The notes under the pieces are model-generated. The model was not told where the DNA came from, did not search any database, and was given only the letters and a program-made list of their open reading frames with translations. A DNA stretch of 64,000 nt. Source: JACCXM01 sp046328335. Lineage in GTDB: Bacteria; Chloroflexota; Chloroflexia; Thermomicrobiales; UBA6265. Shown here one piece after another: positions 51,367 to 59,984 of the stretch (positions within the stretch are counted from its first letter, which is position 1; the number at the start of each line of letters is the position of its first letter). The translations under genes and the position numbers were made by a program. The stretch lies in NCBI GenBank assembly GCA_046328335.1, contig JAXLWU010000015.1, positions 1 through 64,000 on the forward strand, in the 5' to 3' direction.

Positions 51367-53304
51367 GTGACACCATCCTCAGATTCAGGGGCGCAACAAG
51401 GCCGCCGCGCCGATTCTCGTCGGAACTCCGGTTCGTCCGCAAAGGATCGGGAAAAGCGAGAATCTCAATCAAGTGATGCCGTTGCGGCCCAGCAACCTCC
51501 GCGGCGCCGGCCGAACCGCCGGCCGCAACGTGATGGACAGCAGTCCAGCCGGTCCCGGCCGGGCCGGCAGGGCCAGGGTCCATCGGCGCCCCAGCAGCGC
51601 GGTGGGCGAACGCAGTCCCCGCCGACGCAGGAAGGTGGCGAAGGGCGACTTCGGGTCATTCCCCTCGGCGGTGTCGGTGAAATCGGCAAGAGCATGACCG
51701 CCGTCGAATATGGGAACGATCTCCTTCTCATCGACTGCGGGGGCAAGTTCCCCGAGGAATGGGAACGCGGCATCGACCTGATCATTCCCGACATCCGCTA
51801 CGTCAAGAATCGACTCTCGAAATTGCGGGGCATCGTCCTCACGCACGGCCATGAGGACCACATCGGTGGACTGCCGTATGTCGTGCCGCAACTGGCGACG
51901 AACGGGCCAGTACCGCTCTTTGGTTCCCCATTGGCCCTTGGGTTCGCGGAAAACAAACTCCGCGAGTCCCGGCTTGACGACAAGGTGATCTTTCGCGAGG
52001 TTGAACCTCGAGACCGCGTCGTGCTGGGGGAACTCGAAGTCGAGTTCATCAACGTCACCCACACGATTCCGGCTTCGTTCTCTGTCGCGGTTCATTCTCC
52101 CGCCGGCACGATCATCGCGACCGGAGATTTCAAGTTCGACCCCACTCCGGTGATGGGGGTGCCGACCGACGAGAATCAGTTGCGCCGGCTGGGTGACGAA
52201 GGCGTGATCGCGCTTTTCTCCGACTCGACCCGCATCGAATCCCCTGGGCACACGCCGTCGGAACTGCTCGTTCTGGAAACATTTGACCGGGTCATTCGGG
52301 ACGCGACCGGGCAGACGCTGATCGCGACATTTGCGTCCAACATCAGCCGTGTTTACATGGTGATGCAGGCGGCCGAGCGATACGGAAAGAAGGTGGCGGT
52401 CGCGGGCCGCTCCATGGAACAGAACGTCCGTACCGCGATTGAACTTGGCTACCTCGATCCACCGGATGGGGTGCTCCTACCCCTGAACGAAGTACAGCGG
52501 CTCCCCGCCAGGCAACGGGTTCTCGTCGTCACCGGCAGCCAGGGAGAGGCTGGCGCGGCGCTGGCGCGCATCGCGGCGGACGAGCACCCAAAGATCCACA
52601 TCGGCAAGGGCGACATCGTCCTGATCTCCGCCACACCGGTTCCGGGTAACGAGAAGACGGTGTCAGAGACGATCGACAATCTCTTCCGGCGTGGCGCCTC
52701 GGTGGTCTTCAGTTCGACGGGCGATCGTGTCCATGTTTCGGGGCATGCCGCGCGGGAGGACCTTCGCCACATGCTCGATCTGGTTCGCCCGAACTACGCC
52801 GTGCCGATTCACGGAGACTTCCGGCACATGGCGCTTTATCGTGAAATGGCGACGGCGGACGGTTTGCCGGAAGACCACGTCCTGATGACTGAAATCGGAA
52901 GCCTGATCGAGTTTCAGGATGGCAAGGGTGGGGTCAGGGGGCGCGTTCCATCTGGATCGGTTCTCGTGGACCGGCTTGGTGATTTCATGCCGGGCGAGGT
53001 TCGCCTGCGAACTCGCGAGGATCTCGCCTCGGACGGACTGGTCACGATCACGATCATCGTAGATGCCGAAACGGGCAAACTGATCGCCGGTCCCGAGTTC
53101 GTGACCAAGGGCCTGAGCATGGAGATGCTAGCAGGGCCAATCCGGCAGGCCGAGCAGGAACTGAAGCGGTGGTTGGAGCGCCGGCCGGAAGGTGAGCCTG
53201 AAATCGGGTATCTGGTATCGCAGGCGAAAGGGATTACCGCGCGGTCACTCTTTCGGAAAACAAAGCAGCGACCATTGATCTTGCCGATGGTGCTGGAACT
53301 GTAA
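51367..53304 (+). CDS. rnj: Ribonuclease J
   Basis: A 645-residue metallo-beta-lactamase/beta-CASP ribonuclease with 5'-3' exonuclease and endonuclease activity in mRNA decay and rRNA maturation. The zinc motif HGHEDH is at residues 159-164, and other MBL motifs follow (SFSVAVHSPAGTIIATGDFKFD). The beta-CASP part has GNIDCS-region equivalents and VTGSQGE; HVSGHA and PIHGDFRH supply later ligands. A basic, Arg/Gln/Pro-rich disordered N-terminus of about 95 residues precedes the core, longer than in Bacillus RNase J1. GTG 51367 has GAAAGG upstream. The C-terminal domain is present. Confidence 0.95.
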   Translation: MTPSSDSGAQQGRRADSRRNSGSSAKDREKRESQSSDAVAAQQPPRRRPNRRPQRDGQQSSRSRPGRQGQGPSAPQQRGGRTQSPPTQEGGEGRLRVIPLGGVGEIGKSMTAVEYGNDLLLIDCGGKFPEEWERGIDLIIPDIRYVKNRLSKLRGIVLTHGHEDHIGGLPYVVPQLATNGPVPLFGSPLALGFAENKLRESRLDDKVIFREVEPRDRVVLGELEVEFINVTHTIPASFSVAVHSPAGTIIATGDFKFDPTPVMGVPTDENQLRRLGDEGVIALFSDSTRIESPGHTPSELLVLETFDRVIRDATGQTLIATFASNISRVYMVMQAAERYGKKVAVAGRSMEQNVRTAIELGYLDPPDGVLLPLNEVQRLPARQRVLVVTGSQGEAGAALARIAADEHPKIHIGKGDIVLISATPVPGNEKTVSETIDNLFRRGASVVFSSTGDRVHVSGHAAREDLRHMLDLVRPNYAVPIHGDFRHMALYREMATADGLPEDHVLMTEIGSLIEFQDGKGGVRGRVPSGSVLVDRLGDFMPGEVRLRTREDLASDGLVTITIIVDAETGKLIAGPEFVTKGLSMEMLAGPIRQAEQELKRWLERRPEGEPEIGYLVSQAKGITARSLFRKTKQRPLILPMVLEL

Positions 53305-53388
53305 AGAAGGCAACCCGGTATACTTGCTACCAGCCCCGCTCAATCTACGCCGTACTGATCAATCCCGACTCGGTCGGCAGGAGAGGGC

Positions 53389-53811
53389 ATGGACACGAAC
53401 AACGTTCGGTCGGTCACGGATCGCGGCCAGTGGCGGGGAGCGCGCCGCCGCGTCCTGTGGTTGGCCGCGTTGGGCACCGGCTTCGTCTCGGCGCCAGGCG
53501 TTCTTGCCGGGAAGAAGAGCAAGTGCCGGAACAATTACAGCGAAAAAGAAATCCTCGATTTCATCCGAAAGGCTGCAAAGAAGTACAAGCAGTCGCGGAA
53601 GGCGATGGAACGAGTTGCCCGCTGTGAGTCGAATCTGGATCCGTGCGCGGTCAACAAGCGCGGCCCGTACTTCGGTCTCTTTCAATTTCTGAAATCGACA
53701 TGGAAGACAACGCCGTACGGGAACCGCGACATCTTCGATCCCGAGGCCCAGGCTCTTGCGGCGGCGTGGATGTGGAAACAGGGCCGCAAGAACGAGTGGG
53801 CCTGCAAGTAG
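53389..53811 (+). CDS. Small secreted lysozyme/transglycosylase-like protein
   Basis: A 140-residue exported protein. ATG 53389 follows GGAGAGGGC and a signal sequence ends near VLAG (residue 41). The mature part contains a minimal lysozyme-like domain: KAMERVARCESNLDP, with Glu80 in the position of the catalytic Glu, then NKRGPYFGLFQFLKSTW and DPEAQALAAAWMW. Four Cys suggest two disulfides. The layout resembles resuscitation-promoting-factor and SLT-type peptidoglycan lytic domains. It lies downstream of RNase J and converges on msrB. Confidence 0.82.
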   Translation: MDTNNVRSVTDRGQWRGARRRVLWLAALGTGFVSAPGVLAGKKSKCRNNYSEKEILDFIRKAAKKYKQSRKAMERVARCESNLDPCAVNKRGPYFGLFQFLKSTWKTTPYGNRDIFDPEAQALAAAWMWKQGRKNEWACK

Positions 53812-53815
53812 GAGC

Positions 53816-54223
53816 TTACGAGGAGCGCTTTTCCAGATCGAGCGCGCAGCCGTTCATGCAATAGCGCAACCCACCGGCGTTTCGGGGCCCATCCGGGAAG
53901 ACGTGGCCGAGGTGCCCGCCGCAGTGGGCGCACTGCACTTCGGTCCGGACCATGCCGTAGGACCGGTCTTCCACGAACGTGACGGCGCCGGGGATTGCCT
54001 CGGTGAAACTCGGCCAGCCGGTCCCTGATTCGAACTTCGTGTCGCTCTCGAAGAGCGGGTTTCCACAACCCGCGCAACGGAACGTACCCGGATCCTTGCT
54101 GTCGAGGAATGGGCCGGTGAACGCCCGTTCCGTACCGTGCTGACGCAGAACTCGATACTGCTCGGGCGTGAGCCGTGCCCGCCACTCCTCGTCGGTGAGA
54201 TTCTTCAATTCGGTATCGGTCAT
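53816..54223 (-). CDS. msrB: Peptide-methionine (R)-S-oxide reductase
   Basis: Repairs methionine-R-sulfoxide in proteins (135 residues). The catalytic Cys is Cys122 in GGLRYCMN. The structural zinc site is complete: Cys50/Cys53 (CAGC) and Cys98/Cys101 (CAHC). Other family motifs are SGTGWPSF and GHLGHVFPDGP. ATG 54223 is preferred over 54235 because GGAG lies eight bases before it. The msrA gene is 1.7 kb away on the same strand; a PRC-barrel stress protein and nitroreductase lie between. Confidence 0.96.
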   Translation of the reverse strand: MTDTELKNLTDEEWRARLTPEQYRVLRQHGTERAFTGPFLDSKDPGTFRCAGCGNPLFESDTKFESGTGWPSFTEAIPGAVTFVEDRSYGMVRTEVQCAHCGGHLGHVFPDGPRNAGGLRYCMNGCALDLEKRSS

Positions 54224-54437
54224 TCTGTTCTCCATCCGTACCTTTTCATTTGGGTAGGGCGCAGAGTATCAGCCATTCCAATCTGGAAACGGTAAGTCAG
54301 GCAACACCGCATTGGCAATGGCACGGGCCGGAGAGCGAGGCGCAGCCCCTGGCAAAATGAAGGGGAGCCAGGGGCCGCAGGGCTAGATCGAGCGAGGGCC
54401 AATAGACGAAACCGGCAATCGAGATTGCGGAAATCGC

Positions 54438-55184
54438 TTATCGGCTCGTGACCTCCGTAGTGCTGGTATTGCCTTCGTCGACAATGACCTCTTCGCGCCG
54501 TACCGTGCCAGAAACTTGCTCGGTCCGCTGCACCGCTTCCTTGCTGATCACGACTTCTTCCGCGACCCGCGCCCGCTTCTGAAGGTCGACTTCCTCCGCG
54601 TAGAGCGGAACTTCAATAACCGTTTCCTCGAGCACGTTCGCATCGGCAGCCGCGACCGGCCGGTCGACGATACGGCGCTCGACCCTGATCCGCTCCTCTG
54701 TGACCGGCACCTCGAGCGTTCGCTCTTCCGCGACGACATCCTTCTCGATGCGGACCGACCCAGCCTGTACCGGACGAACCGTTGCCGTCAGTTCTTCCTG
54801 CACCACTGGTACATGGATCTCGTCGTCTGTTTCGCGGATTGTTGCTGCCGGGGCTGCGTAGTCGCCAACGAGACGATCCTCGCTGGCCAGAGCGCTGTCA
54901 TACGTTCCCACGGTCGTCATGTCGGCCGACATCGCGTCTGCCGAAGGCGGAACGTCCCAGCCGCTCTGCAGCGCCACATCGCGCGAGACATTCAGATAAA
55001 CACGTCCGTCCTGGACGGTCGCGATCGCGCTCATCGGGACGTAATAGTCCGTCGGGAAGAAGAATCCCTTCTCGACGACGACATAGTTCGGCTGAACTTC
55101 CGCGATTTTGCCAACCTTTTCGTTGTCGGCGCCGACCACGTCGTCGCCCAGCGCAATCGCCGAGTAATCGATCGTTCTACTCAC
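54438..55184 (-). CDS. PRC-barrel and DUF2382 (YsnF-like) stress protein
   Basis: About 248 residues. The N-terminal 75 residues form a PRC-barrel (IALGDDVVGADNEKVGKIAEV, VVVEKGFFFPTDYYVPMSAI). The C-terminal half is DUF2382, a repeat-rich, charged domain (EEERIRVERRIVDRP-like strands: VTEERIRVERRIVDRPVA, VIEVPLYAEEVDLQKRARV). Similar proteins (YsnF, AvaK) are associated with general stress and desiccation. GTG 55184 is preferred because AGGAG lies seven bases upstream; longer starts at 55187 and 55199 overlap this site. It is near MsrA/MsrB and nitroreductase, in a stress-repair setting. Confidence 0.88.
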   Translation of the reverse strand: MSRTIDYSAIALGDDVVGADNEKVGKIAEVQPNYVVVEKGFFFPTDYYVPMSAIATVQDGRVYLNVSRDVALQSGWDVPPSADAMSADMTTVGTYDSALASEDRLVGDYAAPAATIRETDDEIHVPVVQEELTATVRPVQAGSVRIEKDVVAEERTLEVPVTEERIRVERRIVDRPVAAADANVLEETVIEVPLYAEEVDLQKRARVAEEVVISKEAVQRTEQVSGTVRREEVIVDEGNTSTTEVTSR

Positions 55185-55340
55185 CACGTTTCTCCTCATC
55201 GATCGTCGACCGCATTAGTTACCCGCGAACCAATGTTGACCGGCTTGGTCATGGTCTATTGATCGCTAACCGCAAGGCGTATGCCATTGCCTTCCGGGAA
55301 CGAGGAGCAAGGCTACGTGCGTAGCAAAGCGATCGAACAA

Positions 55341-55895
55341 TCAATCGTGCTTGTTGCCAAACCGGTCGTAACTGACGAGATCGGCGAGCGGTCTCCGCCC
55401 CGCAACCGCTGGATTCGGCCGGTGATCGCGAGTGGTTGTGGGATAGCCAAGCACGACGACTGACCGCGCGGTGCGATCAGCGGGAATCCCGAGAATCTTC
55501 TTCCCCTCCTCCTGTTGTGCGTCATCGCCGAACCAGGCGGTCCCACCGCCCAGTCCGAGGAATCTGGCGCCGATCAGGAGGCGCTCCGAAACCCGGCCCT
55601 CGTCGAATGCCTCGGATATTGGACTGGACCCGTTCAGGACGATCGCGACGGCAAGCGGCGCATCCGCGACCCAGTTGATCGGAGTCCGAATCTGGCTGAT
55701 CTTGCGCAGTTGATCCTTGTCCGTGATCACTATGAATTCCCAGGGTTGGGTGTTGCGGGAACTACCGGTCCAGCGGGCGATTTCGAGGAGTTCGTCAATC
55801 GCGTCCCGCGGAACTGGATCCGGCCGGTACAGTCGCGCCTGCCGCACTCCGCGAATTTCTCGCGTCGCGGCTTTGGGATCGAGGTCGCCGGTCAC
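55341..55895 (-). CDS. Nitroreductase-family flavoprotein
   Basis: A 184-residue FMN-dependent oxidoreductase. Family features are RRPDPVPRDAIDELLEIARW-type N-terminus (here YRPDPVPRDAIDELLEIARW), SSRNTQPWEFIVITDK, LGGGTAWFGDD and the C-terminal VVVLGYP. Such enzymes reduce nitro groups, quinones or flavins with NAD(P)H. GTG 55895 follows GGGAGGC. It lies between the PRC-barrel protein and msrA, on the same strand. Physiological substrate unknown. Confidence 0.9.
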   Translation of the reverse strand: MTGDLDPKAATREIRGVRQARLYRPDPVPRDAIDELLEIARWTGSSRNTQPWEFIVITDKDQLRKISQIRTPINWVADAPLAVAIVLNGSSPISEAFDEGRVSERLLIGARFLGLGGGTAWFGDDAQQEEGKKILGIPADRTARSVVVLGYPTTTRDHRPNPAVAGRRPLADLVSYDRFGNKHD

Positions 55896-55954
55896 AGTGC
55901 CTCCCTCATTTCATCGCGATCGAGCGCGTCCCGGCAACACTTGCCCGGACACCG

Positions 55955-56638
55955 TTACGCTCCCGCGGAAGTCGCCGCGACGTTCAGACCAGCCGGGCAC
56001 CCGACGCCCGTACCGGCCAGACCGCAGTAGCCGTGCGGCACCTTGTGCAGGTACTGCTGGTGATAGTCCTCGGCGTAGAAGAAGGGCCCCACCGGGCGAA
56101 TCTCGGTGGTGATCGGGCCGAAGCCAAAGCGCCTCAGCTCGCCCTCGTACGCGTCCTTGCTCCGGTGGGCGGCATCCGCCTGGGCCTCGGTCGTCGTGTG
56201 GATCGTGGAGCGATACTGCGTGCCGAGATCGTTGCCTTGCCTCATGCCCTGGGTCGGATCGTGCGCCTCCCAGAAAACGCGGAGCAGGTCGTCATACGAA
56301 ATCTTGCTGGGATCGAAGACCACCTGGACGACTTCGGCGTGCCCGGTGCGGCCTGAACAGACCTCCTCGTAGGTCGGGTGGGGGGTAAAGCCGCCGGCGT
56401 ACCCGACCGCGGTGCTGTACACCCCGGGCAGATTCCAGAATAACCGCTCGGCGCCCCAGAAGCAGCCCAGACCGAACACCGCGGTCTCCAAACCGGGGGG
56501 AAAGGGCCCCTGAATTGGCGTGCCAAGGACTTCATGCGTGTGCGGGACGGTGAACGCGGGATGATCGCGGCCAGTGAGAGCGCGCTCGGCGTCGACCATC
56601 TCCATCTTCTTGCGGCCAAAAAGCAGGCTGTCCAACAT
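55955..56638 (-). CDS. msrA: Peptide-methionine (S)-S-oxide reductase
   Basis: Repairs methionine-S-sulfoxide (227 residues). The catalytic Cys is Cys59 in GLGCFWGAERLF. Other family motifs: YAGGFTPHPTYEEVCSGRTGHAEVVQVVFDP, HDPTQGMRQGNDLGTQYRS (in parts) and YHQQYLHK. An extra 45-residue N-terminus (FGRKKMEMVDAERALTGRD...) is common in actinobacterial-type MsrA. Resolving Cys candidates are at the C-terminus (YCGLAG, VGCPAG). The ATG at 56638 has GGAGGAATC upstream. It is first in a minus-strand run with nitroreductase, PRC-barrel and msrB. Confidence 0.95.
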   Translation of the reverse strand: MLDSLLFGRKKMEMVDAERALTGRDHPAFTVPHTHEVLGTPIQGPFPPGLETAVFGLGCFWGAERLFWNLPGVYSTAVGYAGGFTPHPTYEEVCSGRTGHAEVVQVVFDPSKISYDDLLRVFWEAHDPTQGMRQGNDLGTQYRSTIHTTTEAQADAAHRSKDAYEGELRRFGFGPITTEIRPVGPFFYAEDYHQQYLHKVPHGYCGLAGTGVGCPAGLNVAATSAGA

Positions 56639-56767
56639 GGATGATTCCTCCACTTTCTCACGGTGCGTACCACCATGAGGAAAATAGCGTAGTCCAGCAA
56701 TGAGACGTCCGGAGGGGCTCTTCAGTCAGATCATTGCTGTGTCTTACAGTTACTTCGATGGTCCGGT

Positions 56768-57478
56768 TTGTTACACTCCGCCGCGAACGCGAACGAGCGC
56801 GTGAATCCAGTCCCCGCCAGTGCTGGAGTGCCCGTCGTGCATGCTCGAGAAACGCTCCCAGTTGACGCAGCCAATGATATTCAGAACTTGCAACTCCAGA
56901 TCCGGAATTTGCAGCAGCGTCTCGCGTTCTACGAAGGGTTTGACAGCCTCATCCAGGACAACGTCGCCCAGTCGCGCGAGTTGCTCCGGCTCGCCGCCAA
57001 AGAGCGTGCCGACGCGACTGCATCAGCGGACCGCGTCCGCATGGAGCGGGAAAGTCGGGAGCGCGAGCATCGGGCCGAATTGCAGGCGATCCAGGCGGAG
57101 GTCACAGCGGTAAGTCAATCGCTTCTCAGCCTCGGCAGGCGGCTCGACACCGCGCTGAACAGTGGGACCGCGATGCCCGCGTTCGAGGAGGAGCGGACCC
57201 GAAGAACATCCATCGCGGTCATTGTTCATGGAGTACCTTCGGCAAGGACCGCGCTTTCGCTGCAGCGCTTGCTTTCGTCTCTGCCGTTCGTGAACGATGT
57301 GCAGGCGCGCGAATTCTCGGCTGGCGTGCTTCGCCTGGAAGTCAGCGGCAGCGCGGCAGTTACCGCGGCCCACTTTGCAGGTTGGGAAGACCCTCGTTCG
57401 GTCGAAGTGCTGACCGAGCGGCCCGACGCGCTGGAAATCATGTTGCGGCCGGCAATCGTGGCGAAAGCGGGCGACTGA
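56768..57478 (+). CDS. Coiled-coil protein with a C-terminal small alpha/beta domain
   Basis: A protein of up to 236 residues. After a Pro-rich N-terminus, residues about 35-125 are a continuous coiled coil (LQLQIRNLQQRLAFYEGFDS, RMERESREREHRAELQAIQA). The last 90 residues look like a compact alpha/beta domain (RRTSIAVIVHGVPSARTALS, LRLEVSG, LEIMLRPAIV), similar in rhythm to heavy-metal-associated or ACT-like folds but without a CxxC. The start is uncertain: TTG 56768 or GTG 56801, neither with a good ribosome site. No function is recognised. Confidence 0.65.
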   Translation: MLHSAANANERVNPVPASAGVPVVHARETLPVDAANDIQNLQLQIRNLQQRLAFYEGFDSLIQDNVAQSRELLRLAAKERADATASADRVRMERESREREHRAELQAIQAEVTAVSQSLLSLGRRLDTALNSGTAMPAFEEERTRRTSIAVIVHGVPSARTALSLQRLLSSLPFVNDVQAREFSAGVLRLEVSGSAAVTAAHFAGWEDPRSVEVLTERPDALEIMLRPAIVAKAGD

Positions 57479-57507
57479 ACGTCAGGACGTTCACGGCGTG
57501 ATGAGCG

Positions 57508-57810
57508 CTATTTGACCTCGATCTCGATGAACACGAACTCGCTGTCAGCGCCATTGATCACGTCATGCTCGACACCGGCCGCTCGCGCATACGATCGACC
57601 AGCGACCAGTTCGGAAACGGTCGTTCCGCTTGCGGCCTCGATCGTGAGGGCGCCAGTCGTCATCGGAACGACTACGTAGTCGTACGCGTGGCGGTGCCAG
57701 CCGGTGTGCGCGCCCGGGGCGAACCGCCACTCCGTGACGATGACCCGCTCGTTTTCGACCTGACGGGTTGGCACCGCGAGTGGACGGTCGGTAGCGGCGC
57801 TCTCTGCCAT
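57508..57810 (-). CDS. Small cupin-domain protein
   Basis: A 100-residue single-domain cupin. The first motif contains GWHRHAYDYVVVPM, with metal-type His pair HRH and later Asp/Tyr. The second motif is GRSYARAAGVEHDVING with another His. A metal-binding role in a beta-barrel is implied. It lies between a convergent coiled-coil gene and an upstream terminator. Whether it is an enzyme or sensor is not evident. Confidence 0.85.
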   Translation of the reverse strand: MAESAATDRPLAVPTRQVENERVIVTEWRFAPGAHTGWHRHAYDYVVVPMTTGALTIEAASGTTVSELVAGRSYARAAGVEHDVINGADSEFVFIEIEVK

Positions 57811-57855
57811 TCGTATCCCTCAACTCTGGACATCCCGATCGGGCTGAGCACAACG

Positions 57856-57885
57856 AAAAACCCCGCGCCTTGGTGGCGCGGGGCT
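57856..57885 (-). terminator. Intrinsic terminator after the small secreted protein gene
   Basis: A perfect 9-bp GC stem (57861-57869 with 57875-57883, loop TTGGT) is followed on the minus strand by GTTTTTCG. It is placed about 40 bases after the stop at 57924 and 45 bases before the cupin start, so it separates the two genes. Confidence 0.85.
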
Positions 57886-57923
57886 TGGCGAACCAGTGGC
57901 GCCGAAGCGCCAAGTCTGTCGCG

Positions 57924-58229
57924 TTACGGCCGCTGGGCGATGACGTCCGGCTGCACCAGGTACATGACCGCGGCGCCGTCGAAATCAGGCGTGAAGCGGA
58001 CGACGACCGGAGCAGTACCGGCGCCGTTGGAAACACCGAGAACGGCGGTGCGATCACCGTCGGGGGTGTGAACCACTTCGTAGTCGTAGCCCGGAACTGG
58101 GTTCCAGACAATCGCGTCGTCACCGTCAATCACAGCCTGCGCGCCCGCGGCGCCAGCCAGGCCAGCCGAAACGGTGGCGACCGCCGCAAACGCGACCAGG
58201 CCGCGGCGAACGAATTGCGTAGCACGCAT
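57924..58229 (-). CDS. Small secreted protein of unknown function (101 residues)
   Basis: ATG 58229 follows AAAGGAG and starts a clear signal peptide (MRATQFVRRG, then LVAFAAVATVSAGLAGAAGA-Q). The mature 70 residues are beta-rich (DAIVWNPVPGYDYEVVHTPD, TAPVVVRFTPDFDGAAVMYL) without Cys. It has its own terminator. No family is recognised; a small cell-surface or matrix protein is likely. Confidence 0.75.
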   Translation of the reverse strand: MRATQFVRRGLVAFAAVATVSAGLAGAAGAQAVIDGDDAIVWNPVPGYDYEVVHTPDGDRTAVLGVSNGAGTAPVVVRFTPDFDGAAVMYLVQPDVIAQRP

Positions 58230-58462
58230 GGAATCCGGCTCCTTTCGTAAACCCGCGCCCCATCCCGTCTGGGAGCGCCTCCCCGATCCCGCACCCGAGC
58301 GATTCGTCAGCCACGCCTCGATGGCTGTCGCTCGCTCCCCCCACGCGATCCTCCGCATCATACACCATTCTAGGCGTCTGCCAAGACTCACAGGGGGGCA
58401 ATTGATCCTAAACGTCAGCACCTCCTCCGTATGGGCTGCATTTGGGGGCTCATTGCCACCAT

Positions 58463-59500
58463 CTACATGCCTTCTTCGCAGGCGATGCCGTCCAGATCCG
58501 GATCAAGAGCGGAGATGATAGCAGGATCGGCATCGAGTAACCCAGCTGCCTCATAGGCGAGTTGGGAGTCATACCAGGTTCCGTAACTGTCGCACCCGGC
58601 AATCGCGTTGGTTGAACTGGTATCCGCTGGCGGGGCGATAACGTCGGTATCACCGGCAACGGATATGGTTGACGGCGCATCATCGGAAACGATGTAGCGG
58701 CCATCGGGACCGAGCAGCGAGGTCGTGCCCGATCCGTTTCGTCGGACCGTGCCGGGGGCGGCGGAGGCACTGCCAGGTCCAAGGGATGAGGCATTGCCGT
58801 CGGTGGCGGTCATGTCTTCGCTGGTGTCTTGCGCCAGAGAAGTGGAACGTGCGTCTGCCGTCACCGGCGCATGATCGACGGCGTCTTGCGAGAGCGGCTC
58901 GCTCGAGCCGCTCGGGTTGGGCGTGAATTCATCCCAGACCAGAGGATCGGTCTGGATGCCGAAGAGTTCTTCACCGTCACCAATCCCGTCACCATCCGTA
59001 TCGAAGACGGTGGGATCGGTGCCGTAAATGTTCAGTTCGTCGCCATCCGCTACGCCATCGCCGTCGGAATCCGAATTGTAAGGATCCAGGCCAAGATCCC
59101 ATTCAAGATCGTCCGGGTAGTTGTCCGCGTCGGCGTCAGTTTCGCTCACAACAAGCGTTTCGTCATTAGGCGCCGCGGCCGATGCCGTGTTGTCGATGCC
59201 CCCCCCGTCGGTGGCGTTCCCGTTCTCCGCCACGGGCTCTGTCGCAACAGGCGCGGGGGGCGGTGCTGTGACGATCGAGGGCGACTCGATTACCGTTCTC
59301 TCGGAACCTGTATTGATGTCGCCGTAGACGATGGTGCCTCCGCCGCCATTGGCAGTCGGATTCACGCCTGCCGTCGAGCGCACCGCAGAGCCATCGGCGT
59401 TGGTTGCAATCGGTGTCTCGTTCGTCTGCCCCTGGGCTCCAGCGTACGCATTGAAGAGGCCGAGGCTGAGGAAGAGGACGGTAATGACAAGTTTGCGCAT
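58463..59500 (-). CDS. Secreted calcium-binding-type protein with Excalibur C-terminus
   Basis: A 345-residue exported protein. ATG 59500 follows GGAGGGGC and begins a signal peptide (MRKLVITVLFLSLGLFNAYA). A Thr/Ala/Pro-rich segment leads to EF-hand/thrombospondin-3-like Asp repeats at about 125-185 (DADADNYPDDLEWDLGLDP, DSDGDGVADGDELNIYGTDP, DTDGDGIGDGEELFGIQTDP). The last 50 residues end with an Excalibur-type motif (DPDLDGIACE), with a partner Cys in AGCDSYGTW. Such proteins are extracellular and calcium-binding; the ligand is unknown. Confidence 0.85.
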   Translation of the reverse strand: MRKLVITVLFLSLGLFNAYAGAQGQTNETPIATNADGSAVRSTAGVNPTANGGGGTIVYGDINTGSERTVIESPSIVTAPPPAPVATEPVAENGNATDGGGIDNTASAAAPNDETLVVSETDADADNYPDDLEWDLGLDPYNSDSDGDGVADGDELNIYGTDPTVFDTDGDGIGDGEELFGIQTDPLVWDEFTPNPSGSSEPLSQDAVDHAPVTADARSTSLAQDTSEDMTATDGNASSLGPGSASAAPGTVRRNGSGTTSLLGPDGRYIVSDDAPSTISVAGDTDVIAPPADTSSTNAIAGCDSYGTWYDSQLAYEAAGLLDADPAIISALDPDLDGIACEEGM

Positions 59501-59582
59501 CGACGCCCCTCCACGGGCGGCAGTCGCTCGAATTCAGCAAAGGTCGGCGCCGCAGCGGCGCATTCCGCGACACAGACCGTCT

Positions 59583-59927
59583 CTATTCCGATTGAACGTC
59601 CGGTATCCGCTCATGGTTTCGGCGCAACGACGAAGTGGCGACACGATGTCCTTGATTCCACTCCGTGTACGCCCCAGTCGCCTCATCGCGGTCGATTGCG
59701 TTGAGGTCGACTACTGCATCTCGATCATCGAGGCAGCGAGCGATCAGGAGCACAAGCCCGCGTGCTTCGTCGCCATTGCCGCATTCAGCGAGAACATAGT
59801 CCTGTTCCCAGGCCGAAGCGATGATTCGGGTTCGGTGGTCGTACTTTGCAACCTGCTGATAGTTCAGAACGGCGGCGCGATCGAGGTTGACCAGCACCGG
59901 CCATTCGCTCCTCGTGAGAACCCACAT
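59583..59927 (-). CDS. Hypothetical protein (114 residues)
   Basis: ATG 59927 is preceded by GGAAGGAATCG, a good ribosome site. The N-terminal half (EWPVLVNLDRAAVLNYQQVA, ASAWEQDYVLAEC) alternates hydrophobic and charged residues as in a small alpha/beta fold, and a helix VLLIARCLDDRDA follows. The C-terminal end is charged and Asn/Arg-rich. No family is recognised. It lies between a glycosyltransferase and the Excalibur protein on the same strand. Confidence 0.55.
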   Translation of the reverse strand: MWVLTRSEWPVLVNLDRAAVLNYQQVAKYDHRTRIIASAWEQDYVLAECGNGDEARGLVLLIARCLDDRDAVVDLNAIDRDEATGAYTEWNQGHRVATSSLRRNHERIPDVQSE

Positions 59928-59984
59928 CTGTCGATTCCTTCCGACAAATCACGCCAAGCATTGCGCTGACGATTTTCGGGCAGA

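Noticed and set aside
50990..51583. Minus-strand 197-codon frame across the leader and start of the RNase J gene
   Set aside because: It overlaps the well-supported RNase J coding region, has no family similarity and no clear ribosome site.
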